A stretch of 64,000 nt of DNA from Metellina segmentata (lineage: Eukaryota > Arthropoda > Arachnida > Araneae > Tetragnathidae), in assembly GCA_947359465.1 (NCBI GenBank), contig OX375879.1:118126557-118190556 (forward strand), in the 5' to 3' direction. Each line of letters starts with the position of its first letter. The stretch's first letter is position 1. Both the position numbers and the translations under genes were made by a program. The notes beneath the pieces were generated by a model, which saw only the letters and a program-made list of their open reading frames with translations, was not told the DNA's origin and made no database searches. Shown piece by piece: positions 46,121 to 57,800 of this stretch.

Positions 46121-46799
46121 CCTCGCAAATGAATCAATAATATGCTTGCTTTTTTTCTATTAGTGACTTATAAGGCAAGCCACACGTGGTCCAACATCCA
46201 ATATGCCCATGTGTACCAATGTTTTTTTATATTAATTTAAATAGCCATATTTTTTTAAAACACTTATTCTGAAAAATTTAGATTTTTTTTAGAAAGACAC
46301 GCCTATGACCTCTGAAAATTTGCTTTGTTGTTTCTGATGCAATACTTTTACAGTAACTTGCATAAAACAGAATTTTAAATATCTTCAAAAGTATAAATAA
46401 TCTTCCATACTCATATCAGTTAGTAATGTGAATTGGTTTGAAATTAAAAATTTTGAATACCTCGGGATGTTATGGTTGGTGATTTGTTCGTGTAGTTCCA
46501 ACATGTGTATTATGTATATTTTTTTCTATCTCAATAAGACTTAGTAGGCCAGCAACAAAAAGTCAGAACACATTTAATTTACAGGCCAGCTCAGCTCATA
46601 TGCATCTTAGTTTCAAATAAAGTCTTCAAAGCAATGAAATCACCATCATGAGAAGTAATTTTTGTCCTACGATGATGAACGACTTGCTCCACTGAATTGT
46701 TCATTGATGATCTTATTTAAATTTTTGTCTTTAACAGTCATTTATAAGGTTTTTCTTTGCCATTAATTTGACCGTTTTCATCTCGAGTAAAATTTATTC
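46121..46799. other. AT-rich DNA, no gene
   Basis: Nothing recognised. Confidence 0.45.
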
Positions 46800-47056
46800 A
46801 AGACTAGCCACAGTGTTGCCCATAACAGTTCTTTTTGTGGAGTCAAGTGTGACCACTGTTTGCTAACTCCTGGTGATAGCTATAAATTCCCATATTATCC
46901 ATTCCAACACCACGAACAAGGCCGTGATGGCCTCGTCATTGACAAATATGGCCAAATTCGAACTGTGAAGAGATCCAATCGGCGTGACGTCACAATCTCT
47001 TGCGAAAATATAAATATTGAATTGAAAAATTATTTATTAAAAGAAAATCAAATGTA
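46800..47056 (+). mobile_element. Helitron-like element, 3' part (duplicate of 48,150-48,350)
   Basis: TTGCCCATAACAGTTCTTTT, CAATCGGCGTGACGTCAC, ATCTCTTGCGAAAATATA and ATTATTTATTAAAAGAAAAT all recur in the same order at 48,150-48,345. The final hairpin is missing because a SINE joins at 47057. Confidence 0.65.
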
Positions 47057-47216
47057 AGGTATCCCTACTCTCCAAACTTCCACACCAACCCAACATAAAG
47101 ACTTTCTGTCACAACAGACTTAAGGTGCACCAGCCCCCTCTACACCATACGCTTACAAATATACATGCACTGACAAGGAATCAAACCTTAACCACCAGAC
47201 CTGTTGATCAGCCAAA
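47057..47216 (-). mobile_element. SINE copy (head and first half)
   Basis: On the minus strand from about 47,216: CAGGTCTGGTGGTTAAGGTT (A/B-box region), TTGATTCCTTGTCAGTGCAT, TTTGTAAGCGTATGGTGTAG, GGGGGCTGGTGCACCTTAAG, TCTGTTGTGACAGAAAGTC, and TGGTGTGGAAGTTTGGAGAG at 47,075. This copy shows best the order head, then GTGTAGAGG, then core. Confidence 0.82.
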
Positions 47217-47234
47217 TTCGTATTGGAAAAATAT

Positions 47235-47645
47235 AAAAAATTATTTTTTAAAGAAAACCATATTTTTAGGTATTGATCTAATGTGAAATTTTATGCAGAT
47301 TTCAAATCAGTTGAAATTTTTATTCTATCTTTGACAATCTAGGAGATAGAAAAAAGAACTAAATAACTCCAGTTAAAACTTTATTTGTTTTGTTCGTCCG
47401 CTGAAATCATTGCTAGGAAAACGGGAAAAAATAAATTTAGAACCTGTCATATCTTTATACTGTCGTCATTCTAAGGAAAACAATAATTTAATTCCAAAAT
47501 GATCTAGATTAAATATTAACCTGGGCTGGACCCAAAAATGGCAAAAAATTCAGAATACCTGTGTGCCAAATTTCATCATTGTAAGTGCCATAGATTTGTC
47601 AGGGATTCGCATAGACACTTCCTTTTATAATAGTAGAGATTATCT
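47235..47645 (-). mobile_element. Helitron-like element, minus-strand copy
   Basis: On the minus strand from 47,640: TATTATAAAAGGAAGTGTCT, TTTGGCACACAGGTATTCTG, TTTAATCTAGATCATTTTGG, AAAGTTTTAACTGGAGTTAT, TTTCAACTGATTTGAAATCT, AGATCAATACCTAAAAATAT. Same family as 30,085, 47,935 and 63,150. Confidence 0.75.
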
Positions 47646-47934
47646 TTGGTTGTGTTCTGCACCTGAGGGCTAATTAGACCAACTCTAAGCTTTGTTGGAA
47701 TTAACTCAAATTTGTTTAGGTATCTCATTTCTTTTACAGTTAATGCATGCGTTAATTTTAGGTTTGTAAATTTGCCTGTTAACGAATATTTTTCAATAAA
47801 ATTAATTTCCAATAAAATGTTTATTTTGTGAGTTGCAAGTTCTTTTTAAAGGTTGCTAGACATGATCAGTACCACTCTACCATTCAAAATCTGTTATATT
47901 AATTGATATCCTGTTGATACCTAGCCATCATCTC
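47646..47934. other. AT-rich DNA between two Helitron-like copies
   Basis: No gene recognised; a 78-codon minus-strand ORF (47576-47812) overlaps the element and has no family signature. Confidence 0.4.
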
Positions 47935-48405
47935 TCCTATTATAAAAGGAAGCGTTTCTCTGTACAGTGTCTTGACGAATCTGGCACGTACAAAAAAGAA
48001 ATTTGACACACAGGTAGTCCTAATGTTTTGCCATTTTTGTGTAGTGCCTTAATTTTAAAATTTAATCTAGAACATTTAATAATTCATTTATTACTTTTTT
48101 GCAAAGCAAACTAACAAGGAGTTCATAGCCTATTGGATAACAGCCATAACGGAGTTGCCCGTGACAGTTCTTTTTGTGGGACTCGCATTGCCCGTGTGGT
48201 GGTTTGCTTTGTAAACCAAAAAATATAAATATTTAATTGAAAAATTCTTTATTAAAACAAAATCAATCGGCGTGCCGTCACGATCTCTTGCGAAAATATA
48301 CAAATATTTAATTGAAAAATTATTTATTAAAAGAAAATCAAAGTATCCCCACAAAAGCAACTGGCACGGGCAACGCCGGGCTAGCCATGCAGTGGCTAGT
48401 AGTAA
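47935..48405 (+). mobile_element. Helitron-like element with hairpin and CTAG end
   Basis: 5' side TCCTATTATAAAAGGAAGCG, then TGACACACAGGTAGTCCTAA and AATTTAATCTAGAACATTT. 3' side GCAACGCCGGGCTAGCC, ATGCA, GTGGCTAGT: a hairpin (TAGCCA/TGGCTA) that contains CTAG directly before the flank. A 5' TC, a 3' hairpin and a CTRR end without target duplication are Helitron features. No Rep/helicase gene, so non-autonomous. It ends about 130 bp beyond the DNAL4 poly(A) signal. Confidence 0.7.
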
Positions 48406-48533
48406 ATAAATCGAATGAAGTAAGATTACTAAGTAAAATAAGTAATGTTTTCTAAATAAGCAAATTTGATGTAAGTATTAATATCAAGTTTACATATCAT
48501 GTAAAAGAGAGAAAAAAATTACTTAACAATAAT

Positions 48534-48539
48534 TTTATT
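48534..48539 (-). terminator. DNAL4: Poly(A) signal of DNAL4
   Basis: AATAAA on the minus strand, 137 bases beyond the DNAL4 stop codon. Confidence 0.6.
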
Positions 48540-48675
48540 TCAAATATAGTAATAACTATGAAAAAATAACATCAATACAAAACAATTTTCATGGCTTGTG
48601 TAAATATAAATGCTTATGAAAAAATAAATGGTGAAATTCTAAATCTATGAAAAGGTTAAAAATATTGCATTATGC

Positions 48676-48840
48676 TTAAGAGCATTTCCACACACATATT
48701 GCTTTGTTCCCAGCTAAAAACATATACATCAAATGTTTGGCATCATGTGATATTTGGAATCCAAATGCTTCGCCCACCACAACATGCCATGAAGCTCCAT
48801 ATTTATGATCCAGGGTTTCTTTTATGAGACGTGCAACTTT
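48676..48840 (-). CDS. DNAL4: DNAL4 coding exon 3 (terminal)
   Basis: 54 codons plus TAA, acceptor TTTTTATTTTTTCAG. It carries most of the dynein light chain fold, including the beta-strands around SWHVVVGEAFGFQI. Confidence 0.94.
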   Translation of the reverse strand, partial: KVARLIKETLDHKYGASWHVVVGEAFGFQISHDAKHLMYMFLAGNKAICVWKCS

Positions 48841-51800
48841 CTGAAAAAATAAAAAGGTTTTTCGATTAAATTAAGATCTAAGATCAAGACCTATGGTTGT
48901 TGCAGATATTAGCAAGAATGGTCATTATTAATAAATAGTAATCAAAATTTGCCATCAATGATCAAGATTTTTAAGTTTGATACCTAACTTAAAAATCGCA
49001 TTCTTTATTTTTGACGGAAAAATTATGAATAAATACTGTTGGAGTGACCGAGCGATGTCTAATTTGATTGGCAATGAGTGTAGTAGTGGCCAAGAACAGA
49101 GGGACACTGCAGACCTAAATTTGACATGGACATTTATTTACAATACAATATAAAAAGTTTCAAATATACACACCACACTATCCGGTGCAAAAACACGTCT
49201 CAGTCCTCTGAAGTGATTTCACTTATCTGCATTGAATAGTTTGATAGATTAAAAGTGATTTGACATAAATTTTATGCATTAGGGCTTTAAATTAAAATAA
49301 ATATATAAGTTCCTTTATGTGAAAACTATGGAAATAAAAAAACACTGTATGTAGAATACAGCTTTACCTCCACACCACACATAATGACTAAATAACTAAA
49401 TCTTTTGGTTGAAGAAATCCTAGAAAGATACCAATAGTCAAGAAAGTCGGAACAGATTAGAAATTGGTCAGGGAGAAGGGAATAGACAAGTGAACTCTTC
49501 AGAGGGCTAGTATAGGTTTGAATATTTTTACATGCATACTTGGATGCAAACAATATCAACATGTATGGCTTTTTATGGCCTAAAAATTTCCAATTTGTTC
49601 AATATTAAAAAAAATATTGTTTACTTGATTTAATTTTTTGACAATCGAAACTAGAATGCATAAATACAGGCAAAAAATGCTGTGTACCATGATAAACTTA
49701 TTTAAATTCTGTATTCTAGAAGAAGTAAAACACACTTTACCAAAGATGAAAGTACTACAGTCGTGTAAAAAAGTATAATGTCGCAAAAGAAAAAGACAAG
49801 AAATATGTATCATATTTTTATGAAATGTAAGGATACTTCATGATATAATGAAATCACAGCAAAATACATTCAAGTTTAGTTATATTTTGTAAAATTTTAT
49901 AATAAATTAAAGAAATTATAATACAGTAGAAGTTGGAAAAAAGTATAGAGTCGATATGATTTATTCTTTAGAAAGATATTATATGGGAACTTCTTTTATC
50001 TATTACTTGTATCAATCGTCAGTTCATAGAACCAGACAGAGCTTGAAAGGTGACTGGGATAATGTTCCCATAAATTTTTAATTGCGGTTTTTAGATCAGA
50101 TTTGCTGCTGTACTGTCTCGCCCATTCTTGTAAATTTCTCGAGCTAGAAGTGCCCCAAAGGTTTTCCATTGGATTCAGGTTGGGACTCTGAGATGGCTAC
50201 TGAAGAGTTTTTACCTTGTTGGCCTTCATCTAGGATTTTGTGGAGCATGAAGTATGCACAGATGCATTGTCTTGTTGAAATGTCCAATTACTTGATGTAA
50301 TCAGAGGAGCAACTGGCTACAAACAATCTGCTAACATGTCCTGATATCACCACTGAATTAATTTTGTTGTTGACAAAAACAATTTTAGTTGAATAACCGT
50401 ATGCAAATGTGGCCCAAACTATGACAGATTCCCCTCCGAATTGGCGTTTTGAAAAAAAAGATGGTGTTCTTTATATCAGACCATACCAGTAAAACTTAAA
50501 TCCATCTGGTTCATCTAAATTAAACATTTTTTTATCCGTAAACCAAAGCATCATTCCAGTTGGTGTCAGCCGTTAAATGTGTCCGAGCAAACTTTAAATG
50601 TGAATCAATATGCTGTTTAGAAAGTGGGAGCTTTTCCTTTTAACTATTTATACACAATATTAGGATTTCTATGCAGTGAATTTCTTATTGTTCGACTGGT
50701 ACAGGCAACTGCATCACATCTTTAATTTGCGAGGAAGACATTTTTTGCTTGCATGCGAGCCTATGGATCTGCCTCTTTTGCTTTCATGAAGTTATCTTTG
50801 GCCTTCCTGCTCGCTGTTTTGTGCCATAGCTATCAGGATTAATGAGAAGGCGGTTAACTACAGCCTTCAATCTTCGAATTTTTTGTGCAATTTCAGAACC
50901 ACTGTAACCAGAATTTTTAAAAGGTAGTATTTTGCCTTGTTCAATTTTTGATTTAAAAAAAAAAAAAAAAAAAAATTGAACAAGGCAAAATACTACTTTT
51001 AAAAAATCTTTTTGATAAAAAGATTCCTGAACATTAAATATGGCAACTCTCATTCAGGTTTTGGTCAAACCAGGCAGGGCCTTCCTCAGGGCTCTGTCCT
51101 GAGTCCTGTCCTCTTCAATGTCATGATTAATGACCTTTTGGGTTTTATCAAAAAGACTGTTCCACAGACTGAATCACTGTTGTATGCTGATGACCTTGTC
51201 ATCTGGTCCACAGGCTCTGACATCCCTATGTTGGAGAGGGCACTGAATCTTGCTTTGGGGGCTCTGGAGTCCTGGACCTTTGACAATGAATTCAAGGTTA
51301 ACCCGGAAAAGACAAGTTTCGAACTCTTCACCCTAAGTACCAAAAGATTTGATGTTAACTTGGTGTATAAAGGCAGTGCATTGGATAGGACTGATGGTGT
51401 TACTTACCTGGGCATAACTCTTGACACCAGACTAACTTGGAAAAAACACATTAATCAAGTAACAAATAAGGCAACAGCTCGCTTTGGTCTTTTGAAACGC
51501 CTCGCCGGTATAAAGTGGGGTTCTTCCCAGAGTGTCCTTAAAACCACGTTTACATCTTATATTAAACCGGTATTAGAGTATGGCTCAGAGGTCCTTGTCA
51601 CTGCATCTGAAAGTGCACTGTCAAAGCTCAACCTAACCCAAAATAAAGCACTTAGACTCATCACTGGTGCTTCAGTGTCAACCCCTATCTCTGCTATGCA
51701 GCTACAGACAGAAATTTATAATTTATCTGATAGGCGAGTCAATGCTGCTCTTTCTCTCGGAGAAAGATTATTGAGAAAGGAGCATTTCTGGCCTTACTAC

Positions 51801-54800
51801 ATTCTTCCTCAAAATAGACTTAAATCTCAACACTCTTTTCTTTTTGAGTGTCAAAGACTTGCAGAGGACCTGGGGGTCTCCAACTCCAGACTTAGCATCT
51901 ATAGGCCGCCTGTTTTTACTGGCCTCCTGAGATATGCCACGGCTAGATTGGACTTGATACATCCTGTCCGGAAGTCAGATTGAGTTGTATTCCATTGCTT
52001 TGGCCACTATTCATGAAAATACCCTGACCAGGAATGGTTACAGGTTTTTACTGATGGATCCGCCACTTCTTCAGCTGATAGAGCCGGAGCCGGTGCTTAC
52101 TCCAAATATTTTAGCCTAAGAGAACCACTCGACACTTGGGCGGATAATTTTGATGGAGAAATGCATGCAATATTCATGGCCATCAGAGCTATTGGAGAAC
52201 CAGATGAACAAAATATTGTCATCTTTGTCGATTCTCAGGCGGCGATTCAAACCATTACAAATTACACTTTATTGCCCACTGAATTTGAGCTCGAATGTAA
52301 ACAGCACATTGACTCTCTTTTGCGTTCTGGAAGAGATTGTCTTACAGTGGATCCCTAGCCATTGTGGCATTTATGGAAATGAACGAGCTTACACATTGGC
52401 TAGGGAGTCTTCATCTTTGCACCCATCTTCCTACCAGGTCCCTTTTCGAAATGCTAAGAGACTTTTTGGGAGCAAAATCAGACTTGGTACAATTTCTGCT
52501 CTTAGGAATATGGCAGATGGAAAACCATGGGCTTGCCTTCTGGATGGCCAACAGCGCTCACGTCTTTCCCTCCTTCCCAGGGCAGAAGGAGTTGCAAATT
52601 TTAGAATTATTAATGGACATGACTATCTGCAGGCCCACTTACATAAAATCAACTTGGTTGATTCACCTCACTGTGTACTTTGTGGCACCTCGCATATGAC
52701 TGGGGAGCATCTCTTTAGTTGCCCCTCTCTTTCTAATGTCCGCTCCAGTGATGATTTTCGGGCCCTCACACCTTCTGGAGCCACTTCGATTTTATACTGG
52801 ACTGCAAGACGCCTCATGTCCGAAATGACGATGGCGGGCGTAATTAAATATATATATTTTTTGATAAGCATAATCCTCTTGGCATCGTATTAAAATACAC
52901 AAGAATAAAGCAATTCTGTATCCACGAAACTAGTATTCGTTTCTAGAATAAGAGAGAAATGCTTTCTCACTTTATTAATTTTTTCAGATGATATAATCAA
53001 CAGACGACTTTATACTTTTTTCCAGGCTGTCATCTGCCGATTTTTATAATTTTTACATAATGCAAAAAATATCAGGATTTTAAAAATATGTATTTTAGTT
53101 TGTTATTCAGTAGCATTAATTTAAGTCGTAAAAAATGTGCATAATTTGAAATTGCAGTAGTTTTCCATATTATTCTTTCCATATTTTTACCCGACATTAT
53201 ACTTTTTTCCAGGGCTGTATAACAAAGATATATAAGCTTTAAAAAATTGAAAATATATCAGAAATAGTGATACAAATAATTAAAAATTATAAATGAAAAT
53301 AAATTGTCAAACAGGTTTCAATATGTATTTTAAGTGATCAGGTATTAGAAATGTTAAAACAATATTTTTGCAACAGGAAAATTAAATATATTTGCATTGC
53401 AGGCAAATATGATCAAAAGGTCACATAGCTTTTACCACATTCAGTGCTTCTAAAAACAAATGTAAAGTTAGGTGATTTCATTTGCAAAAGCTTACATAAA
53501 TTGTAATCTTTTTATTTGATACTATTAATAGTAGTCTTTTATATTTGATACTATTTATAGTAGTCTTTTTTGCATTAGTCAATAGAGTATTTTATTTGAC
53601 GTTAGATCAAATATCTGTAGTTCAATTAATTACCTTCACAGTATTACTAAAATCATGTTTCATTATCAAAAAATAAGGTTCCTTTGTAAAATTAATATTA
53701 CCTCATGATCAGTAGAATGTTTTTCATAAGATGTTACACACAGATCCATAGTGTCTGTTTTCATTTCTTCTGTCATATCAGATTCCTGAAAAGGAGAGGA
53801 ATATTTTATATTCTAAATCATTACAGGAACAGTGGAGCCGAGTACAGGCTGCAGGGAGTAAAGGTAAAGGAGGGAGAAACAGTCAAGGATCTTGGGGTGA
53901 TAATTCACAGGGATTTTAAAATGGATCATCAATGTTCAGCTGCGGGTAAAAAGGCTAATAGGTTACTGGGGTATATTAAAAAGACTGTAACTTCAAGGGA
54001 TAAGAATATAAACTTGCCGTTATATAAGGGTTTAGTAAGACCACATCTAGAATATGCTGTACAATTCTGGGCTCCATATATGAGAAAGGACATAGAATCA
54101 ATTGAAAGGGTTCAGCACAGAGCTACAAAAATAATAAAGGGGCTAGCAAATTTCGACTATAATGAACGTTTAAGTAAGCTAAACATGTATACACTGGAAA
54201 GAAGAAGAAGGAGGGGGGATTTGATTCAGCTTTTCAAGTTTGTAAAACAAGGGGACACAGAGGGCTTAAATTTCAATAGGGATAACAGAACAAGGAGTCA
54301 TGGGTATAAATTGAATAAGACACATTTTAATCGGGATTTAAGGAAAAACTACTACTTTAATAGGGTAATAGACAGTTGGAACGCGTTGCCAGAAAATATA
54401 GTTAATTCAAAGGGAGTGTATAAATTTAAGACACAATTGGATAGTCAGTGGGAATTGGAGAATCCATAAACAAAGGACCAGCCTTGTTGGGCTTGAGCCT
54501 GTAGCTGGTCGTCAATATTTGTATTTGTATTACAAATTCATTTGATTACAAAATGACATTGAGAGTAATGGCATTAAGATATTATTTAGACAAAGTTAAC
54601 GAGGACAACTGTTTGATTTTGGAGTTATTATATAGGTATGAATGAATCACAAAAATTAATCACTGTAAGCAAGAGGTTGTTATAAAGAGCTAAAGTAAAA
54701 GTTTAGAGTCATTCTTATGAATGATTTAATTTAGGGAGCAATATTGACTATTATCTTTATCATATAGTTTATAAGCAATATCTATGTTTACAGAATAATT

Positions 54801-57800
54801 ATAATAGAGAACACACAAATTTTTAGGTTCATATGGGGGTTGATGATTTTAAATTATATTCTTAAAATATGAAAACTTCTAAAAAAATAAAGGAGTTATT
54901 CGAAAAAAAAAATGATAATTTTAGTTTGTTACATCGTCAGTTAAGAGCAGAAACTCATTAAATATAAAAAAATTTTTACTGAGCAGCTGTCTCCACACTT
55001 TATGTTTTTAGGCCAAAAAATAAAATTTACAAGCACACACTGTGAAAATGTTATGTCACTTGAAAGCACATTGCAATATGGCAATGTATTTCTCATCATG
55101 TTCAGTGTCTGAAAAAATGTCAGCTAATGAGTTTCTGCTCCAAGAAGTGTCGTAGGAAGAGTTGTGCAGTGGGTGCAGGCCGCCCCAGGTGTCATCATAG
55201 ACAAATGTGACAAAATGGCAATTTTTTTTTTTTTAGTTAAAAAAAAATGGGAGGGGCTCATGACACTTAAAAAATATTATCTTTAAAACGAGTTTAATAA
55301 CTTCATCTGACAATTAATTTCAATAAGTCAACACAATTTGCATTAAAACTTATTAGTTCAATCAACAAACGCAATGAAACGCGGCTGAATTCAACGGTGC
55401 GTAATGGAGAGTGTATGGATAACGGAAGTCTTCAGTGTGTACGGTGTCAACTCTCAGAAAATAACTGCTTATTGGTTAGCTGGTTTTTATAAGTCAGGTT
55501 ATAACTAAGGTTGCCAGATCATCCCTTTTAAAGAGAACGTGTACAGGTGCGGATTCATAAACTGAATCCTAAAGCATTATTTGTTCCTTGTACAAACCAC
55601 TCTCTTAACCTGCGTGTAGTGCATTGTTTTGCAACTGTTTGACAATGTGTAACTTTTTTTGGGACATTAGAAAGTCTACTGCTTTTTCTCAGTTTACAAA
55701 CAGATGGACGATGATTACAACTAATGTTGTGGGGTACAGTCAAAAGAATTTCAGATATAAGATGGAGTGCTTGCTACGAAGCTGAAAAACCTGTATATGC
55801 TAATTTCAAGATTGTTGATGCCATAGAAGAACTTTGTAAACCCACAGAAACTGTCGAAACCAGAGGAGCAGCTCAAGCACTTTTGCCAGCAGTATGTAAT
55901 TTTTCTTTTTTATGTTTTTTGTATTTCTGGTGTTGTGTTTTAGAAGTAAACCATGCTCAAAATACTTACACATTGCTGGGATAAGGTTTAAGAAGAGTAT
56001 TATTAAAATGAGAAGTCCTAAAATGAGAAAAAAAAAGATGAAAATGATGGCTGGAGAAAAGGCTCAAGATGAACCATTGACATTGAATGAAGAATTGAAA
56101 AGATCAATGTTGGAGTACATTGACAGGTTTTATCACGAAATATATTTTTCATGTCTTTGCAACGAGTGTATAACAGCTCGGTTTCAGTTCTTGAACCCAA
56201 AAATCTGATTACAACTTCAAAAGACGAACTGTCACAGTTAATACAAAACTTAGTCATAAACTATGATGAACTTTCTGAGAATGATATCCTTAGAGAGATT
56301 CCTCGACTAAGACATCTATAAGCTGCCAAAGTTTCAAAGAAAGATTCTCTGGAATAGTCTTTAAGATTTTGTAAGTTTGTTTCTGAATATGAATTTCCAG
56401 ATTTTGTACCAAATCTAACTTTAGCCTTTAGAATCTTGTTAATGTGATGTGTTTCAGTAGCATCATAAGAGATGAATTTTTCAAAACTAAAATTAATATC
56501 AAGAGTTAACTTAGGTTCACTAAGAGTAAGGCTCAGCTCTCTGCATTAGCTATCATGTCAATAGAAACTAAAGTAGCAAAAGGAATTTATTTTGATTATG
56601 GCATTTCAAAATTTGCAGAGAACAAAGTTAGGAAAATAAGTCTTCAAGTGCTGATCTCTTAATGCAAAGAAATAAACCAGAAAACAGCACTTGTAATTGC
56701 ATCTTATTTATTCTTCTTTTAAACTATTTCAATGGGGTTTCAAAATGTTCTCAAACACAAAAATGTTGCCTTGATCTCAGTAACAATATCTGCACCATAA
56801 CAGAGGCATGAATTTGCAATTTTTTGGATTATAATAGCTTTATGTACAGAAGAAATTCCCAATTTGTATACTTTAAGAGTTATACCTCAATTTGATGCCT
56901 AAACTCTCACAAAACTGTAGTATTTCATTTCACATTAAATCTTTAACTCTCTGCAGAGCAGCAAGATCATTGAAGAAAATTTCCCTGAAGAAATGTTGTG
57001 ATCCGTGATTGGTATTGATATACAATATCTACACAATAATTTTGAATACTTAGGGTCATATGGGGTAAAAGGACCATTATCAGCAAATATTTTGCATTTC
57101 TTTCTTCAGATATTTTTAATGTTATTGTAAGGGTTGGAACCTTTAATGGAACTCTTACAATAGCAATTAAAAAAACTGGATAGAAAAAATAAAAAATATT
57201 CTGATTATGAACTTTCTACACCTAATCCTACATTGTCATATTATACATCAAAATCAAATGCAAATATACATGTATATTTGCATTTTTATGTGTAAAAAAT
57301 TCTAAAAAAATGTATTTGCAAGAGAAAAATATAATTTAATACACAAACAAAATATCATCAGTTACACAAATTTCAAATTGTATACTTCAAGTACAAATAT
57401 CTTTCAGGAAATCTATTAAGAATGTATTGGATATAAGTTTTTAAAGCAGGGCTCGAAATACCCGGGTGCACATGAAAATACAACTGTGCACCTAATTTTT
57501 TCCCACTAGGTGCACACAGTGCACCTAATGTTAAAAAAAAAGGGGGAAACGTGTTTTATGTTATTTTGATGTTTGAACAAAATATTAGTATTGACATCTC
57601 TCGCTCTAAAGGAACTTAATTAAAATTCCTAAATACACACTAAGCGAAAACAAAATCGCTGAGCCCTAATGGGTTTATACAAGAGGAAGGTTTATTGTGT
57701 CACTGCCACCAGAACTTTCCGATGATCAAAACATTTTCCAGATGGCTCTGTTAAAGCGACTGTCGTGACAGCCCTGCGCCGTAGAATTTCGATATGTTTA

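Larger units (their letters stand above)
49756..53219 (-). mobile_element. Tc1/mariner element with doubled (IR/DR) termini, LINE inside
   Basis: Left outer end 49756 (TACAGTCGTG, then AAAAAAGTATAATGTCG) pairs with the right outer end at 53192-53219 (25 of 28 bases in inverted orientation). A second, related copy of the terminal repeat lies inside on each side: 49922-49953 and 53003-53031, about 166 and 188 bp inward. This inner/outer arrangement is the IR/DR layout of Sleeping Beauty-type Tc1 elements. The outer ends abut TA dinucleotides, the Tc1 target. A broken transposase reads on the minus strand (50,950-49,990). A LINE fragment has inserted between transposase and right end. The element lies in DNAL4 intron 2. 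Confidence 0.8.

Noticed and set aside
53705..54469. 254-codon plus-strand protein
   Set aside because: Its first part is the antisense of DNAL4 exon 2 and the rest is CR1 ORF2; the fusion is accidental.
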